Position numbers and translations under genes: made by a program
Part shown: positions 1 to 4,422 of the stretch, piece after piece
Layout: each line of letters starts with the position of its first letter
Numbering within the stretch: the first letter of the stretch is position 1
The notes under the pieces: generated by a model
The model's input: the letters and a program-made list of their open reading frames with translations, nothing else
Told to the model about the DNA's origin: nothing
Database searches by the model: none
NCBI GenBank assembly: GCA_015223015.1
Contig: JADFWK010000114.1
Span: 1 to 7,521 of the forward strand
DNA from: Pseudomonadota bacterium
GTDB taxonomy: Bacteria > Desulfobacterota > DSM-4660 > Desulfatiglandales > B25-G16
Direction: 5' to 3'
DNA: 7,521 bases

Positions 1-39
1 GGCGGGGAAGAAACTGAGAAAGACGCCCCAGTGAAATAG
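1..39 (+). CDS. C-terminal end of an upstream gene (partial)
   Basis: Reading from base 1, the frame gives GGEETEKDAPVK and then a TAG stop at 37-39. A short charged, hydrophilic tail like this is common at protein C-termini. The other two forward frames give a basic tail ending at a TGA (32-34) and an early TGA (15-17), so frame 1 looks the most natural. Too little is visible to name a family. Because cooC follows, a CODH/acetyl-CoA synthase component is possible, but that is inference from context only. It may also not be coding. Confidence 0.35.
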   Translation, partial: GGEETEKDAPVK

Positions 40-239
40 GTTGCACATTTCACGGGGTAAAAATCCCGCTACGCGGGAGAGATGAAACTGGGTTGTGCAT
101 TTTCTATGGAGTGGCATAATGCCCATCTCTGGTTTGACCCCGGACATTTCAAAAATCGTGTTGATCCTGTTGATCCTGTCGAAAAAGTTCCGCCGCAGGC
201 GGCTAAGTCCTTCTGCAGCAAGAAAGGAGTAGTGGAAAA
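40..239 (+). other. Structured leader/intergenic region upstream of cooC
   Basis: No gene is visible here, but several short inverted repeats are. TGCACA (42-47) pairs with TGTGCA (94-99), and TTTCA (48-52) with TGAAA (83-87). TCCCGC (64-69) pairs with GCGGGA (73-78), and AGAGATG (78-84) with CATCTCT (124-130). CCGCC (190-194) pairs with GGCGG (198-202). Some are mutually exclusive: GTGAAA (31-36) can also pair with TTTCAC (48-53), and CGGGG (53-57) with TCCCG (64-68). A 9-bp unit GTTGATCCT occurs twice in tandem at about 162-179. It may be a regulatory leader or an accumulation of small intergenic palindromes; the sequence does not decide. Confidence 0.5.
59..78 (-). terminator. Possible intrinsic terminator, minus strand
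   Basis: Read on the minus strand, a perfect 6-bp GC-rich stem TCCCGC/GCGGGA with a GTA loop (64-78) is followed directly by five T residues (59-63). That is the form of a rho-independent terminator. No minus-strand gene is visible in the window to be terminated, and on the + strand no T run follows the stem. It could equally be the central stem of the larger nested palindrome at 42-99. Confidence 0.3.
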
Positions 240-998
240 GTGCCCTACACAATAGCCATGGCCGGAAAAGGAGGAACAGGTAAAACCACCCTTGCTGGAT
301 TCTTGATCAAATATTTGGTCCAAAAGGGGAAAACCCCCATACTGGCGGTCGACGCCGATTCAAATACCAACCTGAACGAAGTGCTTGGCGTTTCCTTAAC
401 GGACACACTAGGCACCAGTCGACAACAAATGAAAGACGGTATTGTCAAACAGGGGATGACCAAACAGATGTTTATGGAGATAAAGCTAGCAGAAGCAGTG
501 GTTGAAGGGGAAGGGTTTGACCTTGTTGCCATGGGAAGGCCGGAAGGCCCTGGATGTTACTGCGCTGCCAACAACCTGTTGACTATGTATTTGGGAGAGC
601 TGATAGATAATTATCCTTACATGGTTATGGATAATGAAGCCGGCATGGAACATATAAGCCGGTTGACAACAAACAATGTTAACCTTCTTCTCGTGGTTTC
701 TGATGCCTCCATACGGGGGGTTGAAACTGCTGGCCGGATTAACTCTTTAGTAGATGAATTGAAGGTAAGGGCAGAGAAAAGGTTTTTGATAATCAATCAG
801 GCACGGGAGGGTATAACTGATTCCTTGCAAAAGGCAATTACCAAACACGGACTAAACCTAGCTGGCAGCATTCCAAAAGATGATCTCCTTTACGACTTTG
901 ACATGGCTGGTAATCCTACCGTTACTTTGCCGGATGACAATCCGGCCCTTTCCGCTGCCTTTACTATTTTCGATGAAATAATCGAGACTAATGAGTAG
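240..998 (+). CDS. cooC: CooC-type carbon monoxide dehydrogenase accessory ATPase
   Basis: This is a 252-residue P-loop ATPase of the MinD/Mrp-like class, about the normal CooC length. CooC uses ATP to help insert nickel into the C-cluster of CODH in the cytoplasm. A deviant Walker A motif GKGGTGKTT spans residues 9-17 with the signature first lysine. VDAD (37-40) is followed by NTNL, and a Walker B-like strand ends at D131 (YMVMDNEAG). GRPEGPGCYC (99-108) carries the CxC pair C106/C108, the metal- and dimer-linked cysteines of CooC family members, which separates it from MinD and NifH. The start is a GTG at 240 with a good AAGGAG (224-229) ten bases upstream. Only 9 bases separate it from rfbB, so co-transcription is likely. 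No CODH subunit gene is in the window, so the target enzyme lies elsewhere, perhaps just upstream. Confidence 0.92.
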   Translation: MPYTIAMAGKGGTGKTTLAGFLIKYLVQKGKTPILAVDADSNTNLNEVLGVSLTDTLGTSRQQMKDGIVKQGMTKQMFMEIKLAEAVVEGEGFDLVAMGRPEGPGCYCAANNLLTMYLGELIDNYPYMVMDNEAGMEHISRLTTNNVNLLLVVSDASIRGVETAGRINSLVDELKVRAEKRFLIINQAREGITDSLQKAITKHGLNLAGSIPKDDLLYDFDMAGNPTVTLPDDNPALSAAFTIFDEIIETNE

Positions 999-1007
999 AT
1001 AGAAGCA

Positions 1008-2060
1008 ATGATAACTATATTGGTAACTGGTGGATGCGGTTTCATTGGCAGTAATTTTATTAGATACGTTCTCAGAAATCGCACCGAAACTCAGGTTGTA
1101 AACCTCGATAAGCTTACCTACGCTGGAAACCTCGCCAACCTATCCGACGTGGTGAGGGAATATGCACCATCACGTTACCGATTTATAAAAGGTGATATCC
1201 GTGATAAACAGATCGCCGAGGATATCTTTAGGGAATCTGATATTGATTGGGTTGTAAATTTTGCCGCTGAATCTCATGTGGATAGAAGCATAGTTGAACC
1301 AGCTGAATTCCTCAACACCAACATACTTGGAACCTTTACGCTCCTTGAGACCGCAAAAGAATATTGGTTCGATCATGCTTCAGAGGTGACCAAGAAGCGC
1401 TTTGTTCAAATCTCCACCGATGAGGTATATGGATCACTCAACGATACCGGCTTGTTTACTGAAACAACTCCCTATGATCCATCCAGCCCTTATTCAGCAA
1501 GTAAGGCAGCCTCTGATCATCTTGTAAATGCCTTTCACAGAACGTACTCTTTACCGACGATTATCACGAATTCTTCCAATAACTATGGCCCTTATCAGTT
1601 TCCTGAAAAGCTGATTCCCCTGATCATCAGCAATGCCACAAAAGGAAAAATGCTCCCTGTATACGGCGACGGAAAAAACGTGAGGGACTGGCTCTATGTC
1701 GATGACCACTGTTCGGCCATCTTGGCCACACTCGAAAGAGGGCTGCTCGGTGAAAGATATAATATCGGTGCGAATTGCGAAAAGCAAAATATAGACATTG
1801 TTACTATGATCTGTGACTATCTCGACAAAAGACTCGGTTTAGTTAATGCTAAACCAAGGACAGAGCTGATAGAATATGTCCCTGACAGGCTTGGGCATGA
1901 TCGAAGATATGCAATTGACGCCTCCAAAATAAGAGATGAGGTCCAGTGGGAGCCTTCGGTTGCCTTTGAGCGGGGTATAGCAGAAACTATTGAGTGGTAT
2001 CTGGATAATAGGGCCTGGGTACAAGATATTGAAACAGGCCAATACCTAAAATTTTGGTAA
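1008..2060 (+). CDS. rfbB: dTDP-glucose 4,6-dehydratase
   Basis: This 350-residue extended short-chain dehydrogenase/reductase converts dTDP-D-glucose to dTDP-4-dehydro-6-deoxy-D-glucose with bound NAD+. It is the second step of dTDP-L-rhamnose and related deoxysugar synthesis. The Rossmann motif TGGCGFIG is at residues 7-14. FAAESHVDRS (85-94), STDEVYG (136-142, with the catalytic T-D-E triplet) and YxxxK at Y162/K166 are all present. NNYGPYQFPEKLIP (191-204) and DWLYVDDH (227-234) match the family closely, and the length is typical. The ATG start lies 9 bases after the cooC stop and has only a weak ribosome site, suggesting translational coupling. The last base of its TAA stop appears to be the first base of the palindromic element at 2060-2360, so insertion may have helped form the stop. 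The gene is otherwise intact. Confidence 0.96.
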   Translation: MITILVTGGCGFIGSNFIRYVLRNRTETQVVNLDKLTYAGNLANLSDVVREYAPSRYRFIKGDIRDKQIAEDIFRESDIDWVVNFAAESHVDRSIVEPAEFLNTNILGTFTLLETAKEYWFDHASEVTKKRFVQISTDEVYGSLNDTGLFTETTPYDPSSPYSASKAASDHLVNAFHRTYSLPTIITNSSNNYGPYQFPEKLIPLIISNATKGKMLPVYGDGKNVRDWLYVDDHCSAILATLERGLLGERYNIGANCEKQNIDIVTMICDYLDKRLGLVNAKPRTELIEYVPDRLGHDRRYAIDASKIRDEVQWEPSVAFERGIAETIEWYLDNRAWVQDIETGQYLKFW

Positions 2061-2360
2061 CGTTCAAAAGTGTTCGCTTAATAGTGTACTGGTTATAGAA
2101 GGTGTATATATTTAACTCTATCAGGTCATGCCAATTTTCTCAAGGCCCTATCTATTAGCTTCAAGGGATGTGGCCAAATACGTGGGCTTTAGATGAGTTA
2201 GCGCAAGACTCCAAGGGCTTTCGAGGTGTAAACCCCACGTATTTGGCCACTGCAAGCCCCGGTGGGATTTTTTTGAGATGTGGCCTTTCAAAAACAGCCA
2301 TGACCTGCTTTAGAGTGTGAACGACTGCTCACAGTGGTTTTTGTAAACACTTTTGAACGA
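2060..2360. mobile_element. MITE-like long imperfect palindromic element
   Basis: The stretch has no gene and is an almost full-length inverted repeat. The ends CGTTCAAAAGTGTT (2061-2074) and AACACTTTTGAACG (2346-2359) match perfectly over 14 bp. Further pairs follow in order inward. ACTCTA (2115-2120) pairs with TAGAGT (2311-2316), CAGGTCATG (2122-2130) with CATGACCTG (2299-2307), AAGGCC (2142-2147) with GGCCTT (2282-2287), and ATCT (2150-2153) with AGAT (2276-2279). A perfect 17-bp pair at 2170-2186 and 2234-2250 extends after one mismatch by TTTA/TAAA. Flanking TA dinucleotides (2058-2059, 2361-2362) could be a target duplication as made by Tc1/mariner-IS630 type transposases. There is no transposase, so movement would need one elsewhere. 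A large structured RNA is the main alternative. Confidence 0.7.
2257..2274 (+). terminator. Weak terminator-like stem and T run inside the palindromic element
   Basis: CCC (2257-2259) and GGG (2264-2266) form a short stem, followed after one A by seven T residues (2268-2274). The strong 17-bp hairpin ends just upstream at 2250. Together they could stop transcription coming from cooC-rfbB. The immediate stem is only 3 bp, so this is tentative. Confidence 0.25.
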
Positions 2361-2369
2361 TACTAAAAT
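2341..2369 (+). promoter_or_regulatory. Candidate sigma-70 promoter for rfbA-rfbC
   Basis: TTGTAA (2341-2346) and TAAAAT (2364-2369) are separated by 17 bases and match the -35 and -10 consensus at 4 and 5 of 6 positions. The -35 lies at the inner edge of the right terminal repeat of the palindromic element and the -10 lies in the flanking DNA. Transcription would start near 2376, giving a very short leader before the rfbA start at 2387. AT-rich DNA gives such matches by chance, so this is a prediction only. Confidence 0.35.
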
Positions 2370-2386
2370 ATTATAGGGATGAGTAA

Positions 2387-3313
2387 ATGACCAAGAAAAC
2401 TACGAAAGGAATTGTCTTAGCAGGCGGCTCTGGCTCTCGTCTATATCCTATCACTATATCGGTGAGCAAGCAATTGCTTCCCGTCTGCGACAAACCGATG
2501 ATTTACTACCCACTCTCTGTCCTGATGCTTGCAGGCATCAGAGAGATATTAATCATCTCTACTCCCCAAGATATTCCAAACTTCAGGACCTTATTAGGTG
2601 ATGGGCAGCACCTTGGTCTCTCTTTCACTTACGCAGTACAGCCAAGACCGGAGGGATTGGCTCAGGCCTTTATTATAGGAAAAGAATTTGTCGGTGATCA
2701 TCCTTCCTGTCTCATCCTCGGGGACAACATCTTTTATGGACACGGCTTTTTAGATTCTCTGAGGAGAGCGGCAAACAATAAAAAAGGTGCCACCATATTT
2801 GGCTATTGGGTACGCGAGCCCGAAAGATATGGGGTGGTCGAGTTTGACGCAACGGGAAATGCCATGAGCATTGAGGAAAAGCCAAAAATCCCGAAGTCAA
2901 ACTACGCTGTAACTGGCCTTTACTTCTATGATAATCAGGTTTGCTCTATTGCCTCTGAACTCAAGCCATCCAAGAGAGGGGAGCTCGAAATCACTGATGT
3001 GAATATGACCTATCTGAAAAATAACCAATTGAAGGTTGAAACCCTAGGCCGGGGTATTGCATGGCTCGACACAGGCACCTATGAGTCCATGATACAGGCT
3101 ATTAACTTCATCCATGCTATCGAACAGCGACAGGGACTAAAGACCGCCTGTCTTGAAGAGATTGCCTACCGAATGGGATACATATCGGCGGATCAGTTAG
3201 AGATCCTTGCCATGCGTATGAAAGAAAGCTCCTATGGCCAATACATTTTGGAGATATTAGACGAAAAACCGGGAAGCACAAGGGCTCCGGGGAGCCATAC
3301 AAATGATCTTTAG
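2387..3313 (+). CDS. rfbA: Glucose-1-phosphate thymidylyltransferase
   Basis: This 308-residue nucleotidyltransferase makes dTDP-glucose and pyrophosphate from dTTP and glucose-1-phosphate, the first and usually feedback-controlled step of the dTDP-sugar pathway. The nucleotide-binding signature [11 protein letters not shown] is at residues 13-23, followed by [22 protein letters not shown] (111-114) holds the metal-binding aspartate D113. EEKP (163-166), VTGLYFYD (175-182) and [11 protein letters not shown] (221-231) complete the set. The ATG at 2387 follows an AGGGATGAG ribosome site. The family normally runs to about 290 residues and ends near the YGQYILEIL seen at 283-291. Here about 16 extra residues rich in Pro, Gly, Ser and Thr follow and run into the rfbC start, overlapping it by 11 bases. 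That tail is probably a neutral extension set by the overlap. Confidence 0.96.
   Translation: MTKKTTKGIVLAGGSGSRLYPITISVSKQLLPVCDKPMIYYPLSVLMLAGIREILIISTPQDIPNFRTLLGDGQHLGLSFTYAVQPRPEGLAQAFIIGKEFVGDHPSCLILGDNIFYGHGFLDSLRRAANNKKGATIFGYWVREPERYGVVEFDATGNAMSIEEKPKIPKSNYAVTGLYFYDNQVCSIASELKPSKRGELEITDVNMTYLKNNQLKVETLGRGIAWLDTGTYESMIQAINFIHAIEQRQGLKTACLEEIAYRMGYISADQLEILAMRMKESSYGQYILEILDEKPGSTRAPGSHTNDL
3283..3296 (+). promoter_or_regulatory. Hairpin covering the rfbC ribosome-binding site
   Basis: GGCTC (3283-3287) and GAGCC (3292-3296) form a perfect 5-bp GC-rich stem with a CGGG loop. The purine-rich GGGGAG (3289-3294), which lies 8 bases before the rfbC ATG at 3303, is partly inside this loop and stem. 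Ribosomes finishing rfbA would open it, so rfbC translation may be coupled to rfbA. The structure is seen in the sequence; the effect is inferred. Confidence 0.45.
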
Positions 3314-3845
3314 CCCATCTCCAATCCTTAAAGACGTCATCATTATAGAGCCGGATACCTTTCCTGACAAGAGGGGCTACTTCATGGAGACCTATCATCA
3401 AAAAAAATTCGCAGTTGGAGGTCTCAAGGTGGAGTTTGTTCAAGATAACCAGTCCATGTCCACAAAACGAACACTACGGGGTCTCCATTACCAGATACAA
3501 AGGCCCCAAGGGAAGTTAGTCAGGGTCTTATATGGCGAGGTATTTGATGTGGCCGTGGACATCAGGAGATCTTCGCAAAACTTTGGGAAATGGTTCGGTG
3601 TACTATTATCTGCGAATGATAAAAGGGCTGTTTACATCCCTCCGAATTTCGCACACGGTTTTTGCGTGTTATCTGATCGGGCAGAGTTTCTCTATAAGTG
3701 TACTGATTTTTATGAACCAGAATATGAACGGACTATCAGGTGGGATGATCCGGAGTTGGCCATTGACTGGCCCATCAAAGACCCTATTCTCTCGGAAAAG
3801 GATGCCACCTCCCCATTCCTTAAACATGCTGAATTGCCTCTATGA
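3303..3845 (+). CDS. rfbC: dTDP-4-dehydrorhamnose 3,5-epimerase
   Basis: This 180-residue cupin-fold epimerase inverts C3 and C5 of dTDP-4-dehydro-6-deoxy-D-glucose to give dTDP-4-dehydro-L-rhamnose without a cofactor. The length is typical. Conserved blocks occur in the family order: KRGYFMETY (23-31), FVQDNQSMS (45-53), LRGLHYQ (58-64, with the catalytic base H62) and QGKLVRV (69-75). They continue with G-V-DVAVDIR (78-88), PPNFAHGF (113-120), [10 protein letters not shown] (128-137) and SEKD (164-167), which carries the aspartate usually paired with the histidine. The ATG overlaps the end of rfbA by 11 bases in another frame. The next pathway gene, rfbD for the final reductase, does not follow, and a T-rich terminator-like site lies about 85 bases downstream. 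The product may feed L-rhamnose or another 6-deoxyhexose of the cell surface polysaccharide. Confidence 0.96.
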   Translation: MIFSPSPILKDVIIIEPDTFPDKRGYFMETYHQKKFAVGGLKVEFVQDNQSMSTKRTLRGLHYQIQRPQGKLVRVLYGEVFDVAVDIRRSSQNFGKWFGVLLSANDKRAVYIPPNFAHGFCVLSDRAEFLYKCTDFYEPEYERTIRWDDPELAIDWPIKDPILSEKDATSPFLKHAELPL

Positions 3846-3928
3846 CATCGGACTGTTAACTCAAAAACTATCGATGAGCAGGGTCACGTCATACTGCAAC
3901 CTAATCTATTGACTTTTAAGCTTCTTGC

Positions 3929-3950
3929 AGGATATGGGTATCTTTTTTTT
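3929..3950 (+). terminator. Possible intrinsic terminator of the rfbA-rfbC unit
   Basis: AGGATA (3929-3934) and TATCTT (3939-3944) can form a 6-bp stem with one G-T pair around the loop TGGG, running into an eight-T tract (3943-3950). It lies about 85 bases after the rfbC stop. The stem is AT-rich and weak, so efficiency is uncertain. Confidence 0.4.
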
Positions 3951-4041
3951 GGATTATGCCCCCTGGCCCAGACCTGGTTTGCAAGGAATCAGTATATGGA
4001 GTGCAGCCGCGAAATAATGTATCTCTTATATCATGCTCCAA

Positions 4042-4090
4042 TAACGTCGCGCCAGGGCAGGCCTGGCCTATACCCTGGACTTTGACGTTA
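4042..4090. repeat. Nested inverted repeat
   Basis: TAACGTC (4042-4048) pairs with GACGTTA (4084-4090) and, inside, CCAGGG (4052-4057) pairs with CCCTGG (4073-4078). This gives 13 base pairs with an internal loop of 3 by 5 bases. The 15-base apical loop itself contains the palindrome CAGGCCTG. A looser outer pair TGCTC (4034-4038)/GAGCA (4103-4107) may extend it. It could be a cruciform, an operator or the core of a degraded element. Confidence 0.5.
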
Positions 4091-4237
4091 CCCTGTATCG
4101 ATGAGCAAAGCGATGGTTCTTTCACCTGTTTTCTGGTAATAAGAGGGAAGCAAGACAAACGAATTAGTGGTTTTACTAATAATTTTTCGATATCAAGATC
4201 TTTATGGATTCGTAAAAAGTCTATTTTGCTCTATCCG

Positions 4238-4358
4238 TGAGCATTTTGGGCGCGCTCGAAATGTTCAGCTAAAATGCTAAAACTCGGTATAATCCCCTCA
4301 AACAGTTAGCATTTTTTAACGCTGAGCATCTCAAGCGCTTTTCTCCCAAGAATGCTCA
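4238..4358. repeat. 121-bp imperfect palindrome (long hairpin) upstream of ftsK
   Basis: The arms pair in order from the ends inward. TGAGCATT (4238-4245) pairs with AATGCTCA (4351-4358), and TGGG (4247-4250) with CCCA (4345-4348). GCGCT (4252-4256) pairs with AGCGC (4334-4338), and GA (4258-4259) with TC (4331-4332). ATGTTCAGC (4261-4269) pairs with GCTGAGCAT (4321-4329), with one G-T pair. AAAATGCTAA (4271-4280) pairs with TTAGCATTTT (4306-4315). That is about 38 pairs around a 25-base apical loop. No clear target duplication flanks it. It could be a MITE, the gene for a hairpin RNA, or a site cluster, because T(G/T)AGCAT occurs five times in both orientations. Confidence 0.65.
4288..4293 (+). 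promoter_or_regulatory. Perfect TATAAT, possible -10 box upstream of ftsK
   Basis: TATAAT lies in the apical loop of the 121-bp palindrome. A poor -35, TTCAGC (4264-4269), is 18 bases upstream, within the left arm. If used, the transcript would start near 4300 and carry the right arm of the palindrome and about 120 untranslated bases ahead of ftsK. No better promoter is evident in 4359-4422. The weak -35 keeps confidence low. Confidence 0.3.
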
Positions 4359-4422
4359 ATCTCGTTCACAAAATACTTTTTACGAGTTTGTCAAGATCTT
4401 AACATAGAAAGAAAGTAGCACA

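Larger units (their letters stand above)
3846..4237. other. Gene-free stretch between rfbC and the hairpin upstream of ftsK
   Basis: No convincing gene is found. Two open frames on opposite strands (about 3956-4240 forward, 3916-4158 reverse) lack ribosome sites and recognisable motifs and look like chance. What can be seen is a terminator-like stem with T run (3929-3950), a nested inverted repeat (4042-4090), and a small AT-rich stem ATTAGT/ACTAAT (4163-4180) followed by AATTTTT. The region may be decayed DNA or may hold an unrecognised small RNA. Confidence 0.5.

Noticed and set aside
162..179. Tandem GTTGATCCT considered as a CRISPR or iteron array
   Set aside because: There are only two 9-bp units without spacers, and no cas or replication gene is near.
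2187..2233. Loop of the 17-bp hairpin considered as a tRNA or known riboswitch
   Set aside because: No cloverleaf, anticodon arm, CCA-like acceptor or recognisable riboswitch core could be laid out.
3532..3912. Forward open frame of 126 codons overlapping rfbC
   Set aside because: It lies in another frame of the clearly real rfbC, and its translation shows no family pattern.
3916..4158. Reverse open frame of 80 codons in the same gap
   Set aside because: It lacks a ribosome site and domain features; its cysteine- and proline-containing translation looks like chance reading of non-coding DNA.
3956..4240. Forward open frame of 94 codons between rfbC and ftsK
   Set aside because: It has no ribosome site, no recognisable motif, and overlaps an open frame on the other strand and the nested inverted repeat.
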